This document shows positions 50,501 to 59,682 of a stretch of 64,000 nucleotides of DNA, piece after piece. Both the position numbers and the translations under genes were made by a program. Below the pieces are notes generated by a model. The model made no database searches and was not told where the DNA came from. It saw only the letters and a program-made list of their open reading frames with translations. Numbering within the stretch: the first letter of the stretch is position 1; each line of letters starts with the position of its first letter. Source of the DNA: Moesziomyces globuligerus (lineage: Eukaryota; Basidiomycota; Ustilaginomycetes; Ustilaginales; Ustilaginaceae); contig JARVLF010000015.1 in the NCBI GenBank assembly GCA_030849465.1, forward strand, positions 1,426,001-1,490,000, in the 5' to 3' direction.

Positions 50501-50794
50501 TTGCGTGAAGGCATCCTTCCACGGGAAGGGCACACGCAACTCAGGAAAGCGCAGCTCGAGCATTTCGAGCATGTGGAACCACTTGAAGAGCAGATCACGC
50601 CCTGTCGCGTCAGACGCTGCGCCCCGCACCGCATCTTGACGTGCGCGGTTGAGCTGCGAGGTTTGCTCGGCGTACTTCTTCGGCTCCTCGCCGTAGCTGT
50701 TGGCGATGAGCGAACGAACAGCCGATCCAAGGTCCACCTCCTCGGTGGACTTGAGTGGGAAGAGCACCAGCGGAGACTGGTGCGCGTCCGACAT
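47573..50794 (-). CDS. BRO1: BRO1/ALIX-type ESCRT-associated protein
   Basis: Single exon, 1,073 residues from the ATG at 50794. A BRO1 domain spans about residues 5-385 ([20 protein letters not shown], '[20 protein letters not shown]', [17 protein letters not shown]), followed by a helical V-shaped domain (400-760) with heptad-rich segments, and a 290-residue Pro/Gln/Tyr-rich tail ([13 protein letters not shown], ending GSYQPPY). The 'SIIFNIA' element and long Pro-rich tail favour Bro1 over the related pH-signalling PalA/Rim20. Bro1 binds Snf7 on endosomes and recruits the deubiquitinase Doa4 during multivesicular-body sorting. The first M-like codon upstream is a TTG, so the ATG in ACCATGTCGG is preferred. 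Confidence 0.92.
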   Translation of the reverse strand: MSDAHQSPLVLFPLKSTEEVDLGSAVRSLIANSYGEEPKKYAEQTSQLNRARQDAVRGAASDATGRDLLFKWFHMLEMLELRFPELRVPFPWKDAFTQKAISQSSLAYEKASIIFNIAATLSSLASSQPRMPGNAEGLKRAYTALRQAAGMLSYINENFLHAPSTDMSKEVVKCLVGITLAQAAEVFLEKTIEEKKGPGLIAKLASQTATAYTAIVEDSRENVTKGVFERSWTYLVQVKARHFTSVMQYYKALADDAAGSHGACLVRLTVAETAAKEARNLLTTFSTAAAATATADRPSLPTDAASALIAIVNAQVTRCAERKEMAVKDNDLIYHDILPSESSLPAVDKLVAATPIAIQEIFAAPEVQRVIGPDLFQNLVPLGVHEKASLYSEEKAKIARAESERHDIATGELQATLDYLGLPSSLKKYRALAQGSGSGAMLDSLADPGAEVMRWSNEEAEGGGGRGADGLGVGAAGVDSALQRIEGIKSQAGQDIDAALAALDDENRECEKQRVRFGHKWNQDPAGLHTKDMRQSLKENKEAMRQASQNDAQIGELWRSIREDIRLLVSGRDALEAAFAAALTGQTGLYGGSITQASLIDVSADEEKASESEVAAVKAKLSQIDEALTKLNKIKKERTEVLADLKEKIQTDDISQVLVLNRRAQNVDASIFAAELEKFKPHQNRIAVSLHHQQALLGEIETAFRELSELPASKSAGAKWDEKEKARTQLVARLRRARDSNAQVRAGVAKGVQFYSDLQEIVKTTRQNVNRYCADRKAERQRLVSELEWEEKGSDRGAGAGQGPDQLASSMAGLSGLGHSAGAGGPPPPPPPHRQASYGNAYAGGAQDVRSGGPPPPPLPQQQAYQQAPAAAHNPYESMFSTGPFGDTRSSPAPPVSPQQARGGPYGQLGYGGDAAHAQPQRAASGGLPPPPQQFQASFSAAPASPTQARYTSPPPPAPHSYGQPQHAAHGGYGQMPPSSQGYGYGAQEYASPPPQSPSAYGGYAGQPGYATQPQGYGQAPPPPAPQRQGYGAPQHGYAPPPNASRPPPPPSQHQQHYQQHGGAYHGSYQPPY

Positions 50795-51399
50795 GGTGGC
50801 CAAAAGCAAGTGTCAGGGAGATTCGCGAGGCGGTGCGTTAATCAGCCTGTTTGGTTCGCCCCGCTCCTGCTTGATGAGCTGTTTGGACGATGTCACCCGA
50901 AAGCTTCGGAACGCGCTTCTGCGGATGGACGAATAGAGCGGAAACGATCGGGATGGGATGGAGCGGACAGGAGGGAAGGTGAGGCGAGGTAAAAGAAGGC
51001 TGGATTGGCTGAGCTGACAAGGGCGTAGCGCGTTGGCGTAGCTCTGTGGATCGGCTGGAGGCGAGCGACTCAACGGCGGAGCCTCAAAAGTGGAGTTGCA
51101 AAGGCCAATTCGCACACAGCCCCTCGACTGCACGTCCACCTCGACGGACCGTGCGCGCCTGTGAGCGTGCATTCCGTGGAGGCGCGGCGGAATTATTTTC
51201 TACGGCGCCGACTACAGTAGGGACGGTGCTTTTGCATACCCCGCCCCCGATCCGCGGTTTGCTGCTTGCCTGTCGGCTTCAACCGCCTCGAGCTCAGTGT
51301 AAGTTGTTCAGCTCGCTCAGACGCTAATGTGGAACGAATGCTTTGCTGTGAAGAAGTGATGCTACGATTGGGGTCCGGTCTATACGGGCGGAGAAAAAA
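50795..51399. promoter_or_regulatory. Upstream region of BRO1 and 3' flank of ENT gene
   Basis: 605 bp between two minus-strand genes. No gene or repeat recognised. Confidence 0.45.
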
Positions 51400-53109
51400 C
51401 TAGGACTTGACTGTGAGGAAGCTCAAGCCGCTGCCGATGGCCAGGCCGACGCACAGCCAGAAGGAAAGCAGCGTCGCTGCGAGTGGACCTTCGCTGGCAC
51501 CTTTGGAGTTGACCAGCTTGCTGCGAGACGGACCCGAGATCATGATGCACGTGCTGACCAGCCCGTTGGAGAAGCCAAAGAGGAGCATCAGCCCAAAGAA
51601 AGGCGCGTCACTAGACTGCAAGATCGAGGCGAGCCAGCCGACTTGCCTGCCGTCTCCCGCCTGGCCCACCGGTCCGGTCCTCTGGCTGGTCGACACGACG
51701 TTGCACGCCAGGAAGAGCGGTACGAAGAGCGATCGAAGCAGCGAGAGCGAGAAGAGCGCCCTTGCTTTGCGGACCAACGCAGAGGGCACTACGCTGGGCA
51801 GCGTCCTTCCAAGGAGGTCGGACATGTTGAACAGCAGGAAGTGGAAAGGCACAAAGAGCTGCGGCGAAGTGAGGTCCACCGTGCTCGTTGCAGGGCCGGA
51901 TGAGCCTGTGTGCACGCTCTGAACGGACGAAGTGAGCGCCGGAAAGAGGCTGAGGGTGACGACGAAGACGAAGGCGACCGCAGCACAGTCCCACTTGACC
52001 TTTGACTGGACCAACGAGATGCGAAGCAGCGACTCGCGTGTTGCGGGCGCCAGTTGGTAGAAGCCAGGAACCTTCTTGAGCCAAGAGCTGTAGGCCGGGT
52101 GGGAGATGGAGCGGACCGAATGCCAGCTCTGCGTCATGAGATGTTGCGATCCACCGAGACGCTCTTCGGGATCGTCGCCGTCGTGCCTCGAGTCGTCATC
52201 GCGCTCGTCTTCGATCTTGTCGATGGTCGCCACCTGCTTGGCCATGACCTGTGCGTACAGAGGTGTCTGGACGAGCCAAAGGAAGGCAGCAAGCACTCCG
52301 ACCATGAGCATGGCGTTCATGCCGAAGAAGATGGTAGCCGCTCGTGCGATGCTACGCGCCGTTTCGCGTGCAGTCTGGTCTACGGCAGAAGTGCCGAGCT
52401 CGGGTTTGGTCTGCTGCGACCAGGCGGAGGCGAGACCGAAGATGCTGATACCGACACCGACCACGCCCTGACCCGCCAGCATGGAGCCCATGAAGGCACC
52501 GCCGCCACCGAAGGCGGTACTGAGGGAGACTACACTGTTCTGGAGATAGGCACAGGCACTCGAGAGGAAGCCGCCGAGCAACAAAGTGACGTAGAAGTAG
52601 GTGTTGTCCGGACCGGCTGCATCGACCGCAGGGGCGTGCGGGCGCCACCTGAGATCACCGAAGCGGGTCGAAAGCGCGAAGCAAAAGACACAGACGACGA
52701 TCACGGTGGAAGAGAGCGCGATCCTGCGGCGCGGGCTGGAGCGCTCGAAACCGCCAGTGGCGGTGGCATGTATGCCGACGAGGATGCTGATAACGTTGTA
52801 GGAGACGACGATCCAGCTGCTAAAAGTATTGGCGTACGGCGTCTTGGCAAAGGATGAGCGAAAGTACTCTGCGGGCGTGATGAGCGAGTTGAAGGGAAGC
52901 AGAACACCCATGCCAAGCAGGCCAAACGTGACATAGACCAATGTGCGCTTTCTTTGAGACATCTGGGACCAGGTTGGGGCGCCCTCGACGCCCGTCTTGA
53001 TGAAAGGCTCTGCGGGTCCATCCTCATTTGAAGGAGTCAAGAATGGCGAGGTGAGGCCATCTTGAGACCGGGCGAGGAGGCCCTCCTCCTCTCCTCGGAA
53101 CGGTCGCAT
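51400..53109 (-). CDS. Equilibrative nucleoside transporter (ENT/SLC29, Fun26-like)
   Basis: Single exon, 569 residues from the ATG at 53109; the frame is open about 94 codons further but begins at a GTG. The N-terminal 60 residues are hydrophilic. About eleven membrane helices follow, including the ENT signatures 'YVTFGLLGMGVLLPFNSLIT' and 'AFMGSMLAGQGVVGVGISIF', SAFGGGG-like helix 5 contacts and a final LLSFWLCVGLAIGSGLSF. A charged loop of about 60 residues (EDERDDDSRHDGDDPEERLG) sits between helices 6 and 7 as in other ENTs. Yeast Fun26 is a vacuolar nucleoside transporter, which is the likely site here. It could instead be plasma-membrane located. The gene is divergent from the START gene. 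Confidence 0.9.
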   Translation of the reverse strand: MRPFRGEEEGLLARSQDGLTSPFLTPSNEDGPAEPFIKTGVEGAPTWSQMSQRKRTLVYVTFGLLGMGVLLPFNSLITPAEYFRSSFAKTPYANTFSSWIVVSYNVISILVGIHATATGGFERSSPRRRIALSSTVIVVCVFCFALSTRFGDLRWRPHAPAVDAAGPDNTYFYVTLLLGGFLSSACAYLQNSVVSLSTAFGGGGAFMGSMLAGQGVVGVGISIFGLASAWSQQTKPELGTSAVDQTARETARSIARAATIFFGMNAMLMVGVLAAFLWLVQTPLYAQVMAKQVATIDKIEDERDDDSRHDGDDPEERLGGSQHLMTQSWHSVRSISHPAYSSWLKKVPGFYQLAPATRESLLRISLVQSKVKWDCAAVAFVFVVTLSLFPALTSSVQSVHTGSSGPATSTVDLTSPQLFVPFHFLLFNMSDLLGRTLPSVVPSALVRKARALFSLSLLRSLFVPLFLACNVVSTSQRTGPVGQAGDGRQVGWLASILQSSDAPFFGLMLLFGFSNGLVSTCIMISGPSRSKLVNSKGASEGPLAATLLSFWLCVGLAIGSGLSFLTVKS

Positions 53110-54745
53110 GGGAAGCGAGTCTATCGCTTGGAGCAATGGCGGCGGGCTTTGCGCAGGAGTCGCGCACGCCCGGGATCGTTGCAACGGCGAAAGCGAGGAA
53201 CAGGTGAGAGTGGCTGCGTCCGACGAGCGATTCGCACTTAGATCTTTGCGGTGGTAGGTGGTAGTGGAGGCGAGGGCAAGGATGAGCTCGGTGACTTGAA
53301 GTGAGGAGGTCGACGGTTGAACCGGTCGGTCAGATCGAGCGCTGTCAAAAAGATGAGCTACTCCACACGCAGCGCGTTGAGCAGGGCCCACCAGCCAGCG
53401 TCCACCAGGCTCGATGTCAGCAGCAATGGCTCACCGGCTGGACCCTGGCCGAGCCGCGCAAGCAGAAAGGGGCGTTCCGGATCGGGTGTGGAGCCAGATC
53501 TTTCCCGATATAAATTTCAGATCGCAGCATCGGGACAAGGACACCGATGACAAGTTTGGCAGATCGGACTCCGTCGGGGCAGCTTTGGATAGCCACGGCC
53601 CCGACAGCTGGACCTCGGTCACACTGTAGAGCGAGTCGGACGCAAGCATCATTGATGCGTGGCATTGATGCGTGACACGTGACGTTTCAAAGACTGTGTG
53701 GTGACAGGTAGAATCGCCCGGTACGATTGATGTCAAGCGTAGACGCAATGGAGGATCAGTCACGGGTAAGCACGCTAGCCAGGGAGGCGGCACGGCTAGC
53801 GCTGCACGAGCGCAATGATTGTCGGCGGAGCGTGAATTCGGCCCATGGCCGACCACAAGTGTGGCCAGCGGGCTGGCACCACCCCTTGAGGCCGATCCGG
53901 GCTCTGCCAAATGAGCAGGCGTTTGGGAGGCTTGATTGCATCCGCGAGGTCGGGAGGAGAGACATGTCTCGAGGCCCAGTCCGGGCTGCGAGAGGGCGCG
54001 GCGTCGAGGCCTGCAGCAAAATCGGCTTCTCCGCACCGCTCATTTTTCCAGCTTCCACGCTCGGCTCACGCAGGCGACACGGTCCCAAATCACAGAATGC
54101 GCGCAACCAAAGCCGTGGGTGGGTCTAGGGCTGCAGGCTATGGGAATCTTGAATCTGTCCACGGCTGTGCCGCCATCGCTGGCCAACACAGCCGACCGCT
54201 CAACACTTTACGCTGCAGCCGCAGCTGCAGCTTGCAGTTGCGGCTGCATCCCGCGAGTGCTGTGGCGCTTGGCAGAGCGGAACGGTGCCGACTGCCTGCC
54301 CTCTGGCCCCTCTTAGCCGAGCTCAGACCCATACGGTGACGAGTCCTTCCACCGCACCCTCGCATAGCTTCGCTTCCGCCGAAACCATCATCCACCTCGG
54401 CACTCCCGAACAGCACGCGCAAGCCTCGGTTGCCGATGAGGGTGCTCGGTCTGTCTCTTCCACCACCATCTTCCCAGACCCTGCACCGGATCTGACTCAG
54501 CTCGAGTCTTCGCTCTTTCTCATCCTCGCCTGCGAACGCACGGGACCTGGAGAGCAACCCCATCACATCGAGATGCGAATTTGACCACAACGTTCGCATC
54601 AAGTTTCGCTCGAGCTCACCAGCGCCGTGGTCCCACCGTCCATTCTGTCATCAGCATCGACTGAGGCCCAATCTCCAATTACAAGCTCAGCATCCCGTCT
54701 ACCCTGCGAGGCTGCGCGTCGGCCCCGAGGATCCACCGACACATC
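53110..54745. promoter_or_regulatory. Long divergent promoter region ENT / START gene
   Basis: 1.6 kb. A TATA-like GATATAAATTT lies at about 53507. An open frame 54285-54584 (plus) starts at GTG, reads Ser/Pro/Glu-rich sequence and ends before the START ATG; it is probably 5' UTR. Confidence 0.45.
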
Positions 54746-55825
54746 ATGAGCACATCAGGCAACATCGCCGTCATCCCGGAGCGGCCAGCGGAGAATGGCT
54801 ACTGGAAGAATGACTGGCAACCTGTGGCCGACAACCTGATCAACATGCTCCTCACCCTCCGCCAAGAGACGGAAGGCGGGTGGGAAGATCGCGGCACCAC
54901 CAATGGCTGCGATATCGCCATCTACCCACGCAAGCCCGATGAGCCCTTCTCGACGATGCCCATGTTCCGCGGCAAGACTCACGCCGCTGGCCTCACGCCT
55001 CTCGAGGTCTTCACCGGCATCCGCATGACTGGCTTCCGCATGATGTGGGACACGCGCGTCCAGTCGGCGCACATCATGCGCGCCTTCTCCATGCACGAGT
55101 TCCTCTTCTATCTCGTATGGCGCGGCATCGGGCCCATCTACAAGCCCAGAGACATCTGCGGCATCCAGGCACTTCGCTGCTGGGATGCTGCAGGCAACCT
55201 CCAACGCATCCCAGATTTCACCACAACCAAGATGATCCTCGGCTACCAGAGTCTCGACGAGGTTCCGGGCATTCCGACCGAGGTGCAAGGCTGCGTGCGC
55301 GCGCAAGTCTTTAAGGCCGCTTTCTACCTCGAGAGCCGAGACGGCGGCTGCGACATCACATATATCGGCCACGTCGACCTAGCCGCCGCCATCCCGAATT
55401 ACATCCTTTCCACCCTGCATAGCGAGCTGCCCAAGAGCACTCTGCGTTTGCGAGACATGCTGCTCACTTTCGGCGTGCCACCCGTGCTCATCGATCGTCA
55501 GGGCCGCATCGCGCTTCAGTACCTCTCGTGCAATCCAGAGACGCGCCAAGTCTCGTTGCATGCCACCATTATGCAGGCCGGCACCGTCCACCTCTACCTC
55601 GACTACAACAAGATGTTCACCCAGGGTGTCGTCATCAGCAACGTGCTCGGATCGGCGGCTGCCGCCATCTCGGTGCGCGAACACTTTGGCTCCGACGACG
55701 GTCTCGAACGCAGGATGCTCGCCCTCGACCTCCGCCCCGAAGGTGTGGGCGGCGAATTCAGGCTCATCATTGACGCCGCGGATAAGGAAGGCCCCGAGTC
55801 AGGAACCGGCCCAGGGTGGTGGTAG
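54746..55825 (+). CDS. START-domain lipid-binding protein
   Basis: Single exon, 359 residues, ATG at 54746. Most of the protein (about residues 20-345) resembles a START/Bet v1-like fold: WKNDWQPVADNLINMLLTLR, GGWEDRGTTNGCDIAIYPRK, MFRGKTHAAGLTPLEVFTGI, 'WDTRVQSAHIMRAFSMHEFL', DYNKMFTQGVVISNVLGS. No membrane or signal segment. START proteins carry a lipid or sterol in a hydrophobic cleft; the ligand cannot be told. The reading 'TTNGCDIAIYPRKPDEPFST' followed by MFRGK suggests the typical substrate-entry region. The C-terminus is Gly-rich (SGTGPGWW). The stop faces NOP4 at 191 bp. Confidence 0.75.
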   Translation: MSTSGNIAVIPERPAENGYWKNDWQPVADNLINMLLTLRQETEGGWEDRGTTNGCDIAIYPRKPDEPFSTMPMFRGKTHAAGLTPLEVFTGIRMTGFRMMWDTRVQSAHIMRAFSMHEFLFYLVWRGIGPIYKPRDICGIQALRCWDAAGNLQRIPDFTTTKMILGYQSLDEVPGIPTEVQGCVRAQVFKAAFYLESRDGGCDITYIGHVDLAAAIPNYILSTLHSELPKSTLRLRDMLLTFGVPPVLIDRQGRIALQYLSCNPETRQVSLHATIMQAGTVHLYLDYNKMFTQGVVISNVLGSAAAAISVREHFGSDDGLERRMLALDLRPEGVGGEFRLIIDAADKEGPESGTGPGWW

Positions 55826-56016
55826 TCACATCCACCGTCGCTTCACCTTTCGTTCTTTGTTTCACACTACACTAGTTCCGTAGCACAGGGTAATCGGATG
55901 TTCTTTAATCATTCTCATCATCGTTCACAGCCCATCAAGATGTCAAGATGCAGCGTATGGATCTGGTTGCATCGGGTGCTTTGGAGTGAGGTCGAACACA
56001 GGGTGATGAGGGAGAA

Positions 56017-59000
56017 TCAGTTGCGACGGGCCCTGCGTTCCTTTCGCTTCTTGCCGATGACGTGGCCGTGAGCGTAGCCCTTGGTCTTGTTCTTGTCGGC
56101 TTCGATCTTGCGGGCAGCTTGCTGCTCCCTTCTGGCGATCTCGACCTGGGCCTCACGTTCCCTCTCCTCGGCCTCCTCCCTCTCCTTCCTGCGGACGGCC
56201 GACTCCTTGGTGGCCTTGAGTTTGTCGGCGCGCTTCTTGGTGGTGACGACGTTCTCGATGGCGAATTCGATCATCAGCAGACCGCCGCGCTCCTTGTCGC
56301 CCGAGGCAGCGCCCTCTTCGAGCTCGGTGATCTTGGTGCGCAGGCGCTGCTTGCGCGTGGTGAGCTCCTCGATCTCGGCACGAAGCGCGTCCGCCTCGTC
56401 GCCCTTCTTGTCCTCGAGCGTCTTGGACTTTGCGTGGATCTGCGTGGCGATGCGATCGACCTGCTGCTGCAGATCATCCTTCCACCACTCGCCGAAAAGC
56501 TTGGACACGGCCTTGCTCGCGTTGGCCCAGCGGATCACCTTGAGCGCATCGTTGTACGACTTCATCTCGAGGAAACCGTATCCCTTGGACTTGCCCAGAC
56601 CCGTCAGCGCCTCGACGCGGTCGTGCTGACGCACCACCTTGGACTGCACGACGGGCGTCGGCCTCTCTCCAGGCTTGCGCTTTCGGTTCTCGGCCGAGGC
56701 GCTCATGGTGCGATCCGCCTTCTCATCCGCATCCAGGTCCTCGCGCGTGGAAGCACGCACCTCGGCTCCAAACGCCTTGATCGAATGGATCGCCAGACGC
56801 TTCAGCATGCGGTCCGACACAAAGAGCGGGAGCGAGCGGATCGCGAGACGCGTCTTGCTGACGAACAGCGACGGGTTGGCACCCATCTGTGCCTTGCGCA
56901 CCTGGAACGACTGCAGACGCTTTTCCACCTCGGACGGAGCGAGGCGCGCGGCAAAGTCCGAGTTGGGGAACGGCACGCCCTCCCTGAGCAGCCACGTGTT
57001 ACGCTTGTCACCCTTCTCGCGTTCCTTGCGCCCGCTCGTCTCGAGGCGCGACGCCTCGTCACGCGCAACAGCCGGGATCACATTGAGCACGCGGCCGTGC
57101 AGGTTCAAGCTCGCGGTGAGCGGCGCGGCCGGGTCGGCAGTCAGCACGGATGGCATGGCGAAGGGGTTCTTCTGGTTGGCCACCGAGCTCGACGAGGAGC
57201 CCGACACACCCGACTCGCGCTCGATGATGGCAGCCTGTGCGAGGGCGGCATCGGCAGAGGACGCCTGCCAGAAGCAGACGAAACCCGTACCCTTGCTGCG
57301 GTTCGTCGTCCTGTCCATCGTAATCTTGGCGTAGCGCAGCGGGCCGAAGGTGCGGAAGAGGTTGCGCAGCTCCTCCTCGGTCGCCTGATACGGTAGGTTC
57401 CTGACGAAGAGCGTGGTTCCCTCTTCGGGTGCGGGAAGCTTCGGTCGCTCGGCTGCTTCCTCGCTATCGTCACTGGCGTCGCTAGCGTCACCAGCGTCAT
57501 CGGCATCATCGGCAGGCTTGTCTTCGGCTTCGGGCTCGGACTCGTCCGCCTTGGCCTCCCAGTCCTTCTTGCTGAGCGCCCAGTCGACAGCGACGACACG
57601 CTCGGGCTGAGCATGGGCACGCACGTGGTCGAGCGCGGCCTTGGCAGCACGACGACCTCGAGAGCCGAGTGCAGACTTGTAGGCAGCACGCTCAGCGGCG
57701 CCGTGCTGGATGGGCTTGCCATTGACAGCCTCGATGGCACGCGCTGCGTCGTTGCGCGAGACCATCCACACGAAGGCGAAACCACGACCCTTCTCGACGG
57801 CGGCCGCCGGCTTCGGTGCTGCAGGAGTGGGTGCAGGCTTGGCGGAGGTGGTCGCTGCCTTGCCAGCGGTCGTCTCGGCGACGACCTCTTCCGTAGAGGC
57901 TGCCTCCTCTGGGTCATCAGCGGAGGCTTCACTTTCGTCGCTGTCACCCTCTCCATCTTCTGCCTTGTCCTCTCCTTCCACGTCGCTTTCCACGTCGCTT
58001 TCCGCGTCGTCTTCAGCATCGTCCTCACTCTCCTCTGCATCGTCACCGTCCGAATCGCTGTCGTCAGACGATTCGGAAGCATCCGAGTCTGCCGATGCGT
58101 CCTTCGCTTCCGAGCTGTCGGTCTCCTGCTTTGTCTCTTCGGCCTGCGGCGCGGGCGTGGGCTTTGCCTTGACCTTGGGGATGGTGATCTCGTAGACGGG
58201 ACCGAAGGGGAGGAAGATGGAGCGCAAGTCGGCCTCATTGACGTCGAAGGGGAGGTTGCGGATGATGAGCCTGCTCGACTTGTCGATCTCGGAAAGCAGG
58301 ACGGGCATGGTGCCTCTTCCGCTGTTCTTCTCGACGTCCTGTCGCATCTTTTCACGCTTTGCGAGCGTCTCTGGACGCATGTGGGCGGCGATTCTGGCGG
58401 CGTTGTCGGCGCGCTTCTTGAGGATGGCGCTAATCTGAACGCCCTTGTAGACGTGTGCGTGAAGCTTCTCGACGGCGGTCATGGCGTGGTTGGGCGTGCG
58501 GAAGACGACGTGGGCGGCGTCGTTGGGGTTGGGCGAGGAAGGGTGAGGGTAGATGACGTTTTCGACGTCGCCAATCTTCCGCGCCCTCTTGTAGATCTGT
58601 TTCGAATCGGGAACTGGCTTGCAGCCGGAGAGACCGGAAAGAATGACGGTGCGCACCGCATCTGTATCCTTCTCCTTGAAAGAGGTGTTGGTGCGTGCGG
58701 GCTTGGGAGCCTCGGTGCGCAGGCGTTTGGAAGTCGACGGCGAGTCTGTGTCGGCTTTGGCAGGGGCGCGCTTGTTTCCGGTGGGATCCTTCTGGTCTGC
58801 GAATGCGATCTGGATCTTTCTGCTGCCTCCGTCCAGGGACTTTCCTTGGAGCTGGTCGAGGGCGGTCTGGGCATCTTCGGAGATGGCAAAGGTGACGTAT
58901 CCGACACCCTTGGACTTCTTCGTCTCCTGGTCTGTCACAACGAAGGCGCGCTTGAGCGGGCCGATCTCACTGAAGAGCGTCTGAAGGTCGGTTGTGGTGG

Positions 59001-59181
59001 CGGTGTAAGGCAGGCGGGAGACGAAGAGCGTGGCATTCTGCTTGTCTTTGCTCCTGTCCTTGCCTTTGGAGGCCGAATTGGTGTCAGCGGCAGCTGCAAG
59101 GGGCATGGAAGCCGCCTCCGGAATGGAGGCTACCGGCCTTGTGGCAGGCTCGTCCTGCTCGAAATACCTTTTGGGCGGCAT
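56017..59181 (-). CDS. NOP4: Nucleolar pre-rRNA processing factor NOP4 (RBM28-like)
   Basis: Single exon, 1,054 residues. RRM1 is at about 50-128 (TLFVSRLPYTATTTDLQTLF, KGVGYVTF) and RRM2 at 172-258 ('VILSGLSGCKPV', AHVVFRT). RRM3 begins at about 302 ('RLIIRNLPFDVNEADLRSIF') with its second half (GRGFAFVWM) near 468, and RRM4 is at 589-660 ('TLFVRNLPYQATEEELRNLF', KGTGFVCF). The remaining half contains an RRM-like LFVSDRMLKRLAIHSIKAFG block and a Lys/Arg/Glu helix ending GKKRKERRARR. Nop4 is needed for 27S rRNA processing and 60S subunit assembly in the nucleolus. RRM3 is interrupted by about 125 acidic residues. Yeast Nop4 has 685 residues. Start ATG 59181; divergent from TPP2. Confidence 0.93.
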   Translation of the reverse strand: MPPKRYFEQDEPATRPVASIPEAASMPLAAAADTNSASKGKDRSKDKQNATLFVSRLPYTATTTDLQTLFSEIGPLKRAFVVTDQETKKSKGVGYVTFAISEDAQTALDQLQGKSLDGGSRKIQIAFADQKDPTGNKRAPAKADTDSPSTSKRLRTEAPKPARTNTSFKEKDTDAVRTVILSGLSGCKPVPDSKQIYKRARKIGDVENVIYPHPSSPNPNDAAHVVFRTPNHAMTAVEKLHAHVYKGVQISAILKKRADNAARIAAHMRPETLAKREKMRQDVEKNSGRGTMPVLLSEIDKSSRLIIRNLPFDVNEADLRSIFLPFGPVYEITIPKVKAKPTPAPQAEETKQETDSSEAKDASADSDASESSDDSDSDGDDAEESEDDAEDDAESDVESDVEGEDKAEDGEGDSDESEASADDPEEAASTEEVVAETTAGKAATTSAKPAPTPAAPKPAAAVEKGRGFAFVWMVSRNDAARAIEAVNGKPIQHGAAERAAYKSALGSRGRRAAKAALDHVRAHAQPERVVAVDWALSKKDWEAKADESEPEAEDKPADDADDAGDASDASDDSEEAAERPKLPAPEEGTTLFVRNLPYQATEEELRNLFRTFGPLRYAKITMDRTTNRSKGTGFVCFWQASSADAALAQAAIIERESGVSGSSSSSVANQKNPFAMPSVLTADPAAPLTASLNLHGRVLNVIPAVARDEASRLETSGRKEREKGDKRNTWLLREGVPFPNSDFAARLAPSEVEKRLQSFQVRKAQMGANPSLFVSKTRLAIRSLPLFVSDRMLKRLAIHSIKAFGAEVRASTREDLDADEKADRTMSASAENRKRKPGERPTPVVQSKVVRQHDRVEALTGLGKSKGYGFLEMKSYNDALKVIRWANASKAVSKLFGEWWKDDLQQQVDRIATQIHAKSKTLEDKKGDEADALRAEIEELTTRKQRLRTKITELEEGAASGDKERGGLLMIEFAIENVVTTKKRADKLKATKESAVRRKEREEAEEREREAQVEIARREQQAARKIEADKNKTKGYAHGHVIGKKRKERRARRN

Positions 59182-59682
59182 CTCGAAGGTGGCGACTGGT
59201 CGATACTAGGCTATGCTAGCAGGTGATGAGAGTGTGAGGATGATGGGAGCGGCCTAGCTGAGTGGAGTGTTGGCAGCTGGAGCAGCTGGAAAAAACTTGC
59301 CCACACTCCACTGCTCCAACAAGGATGCCTGACCCGCGCGCTCTCAAAAAGGTGCCGAAATCTTCGCGAGAAATTTCACAGGAGCTGGGCGAGAGGCAGC
59401 CTCGAGTTGTGCGAATTCCGAGGTTTTGCATTTTCGAGCCAAAGGATTGTCGAAAGGAATGGCGTAACAAATCCGGACGGCGTGATCGTCTTGACGGCCC
59501 CACCGGCGCCGCGTCGCCCCGAGCCGTCGTCGGTCAAAGGCTGACAGAGCGCTCGGCTGCGCAGGGTCGCAGCGGTCGGGCCAGAGCCGAGAGTGTTGGA
59601 CTGGCACTACTGCATCCTCTGCATCGCACGCTTCCCTTCTATCCCCCACCTCCATCTAGACTTTAGAACCGCAGCTTGGGGC
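59182..59682. promoter_or_regulatory. Divergent promoter region NOP4 / TPP2
   Basis: 501 bp between divergent starts. No gene. The pyrimidine-rich CTTCCCTTCTATCCCCCACC just before the TPP2 start resembles a 5' UTR. Confidence 0.45.

Noticed and set aside
49190..50992. 600-codon frame antisense to BRO1
   Set aside because: No domain signature; overlaps the conserved BRO1 domain on the other strand.
54285..54584. Separate small gene before the START gene
   Set aside because: No ATG at its start, no motif, and it ends 160 bp before the START ATG; more likely 5' UTR sequence.
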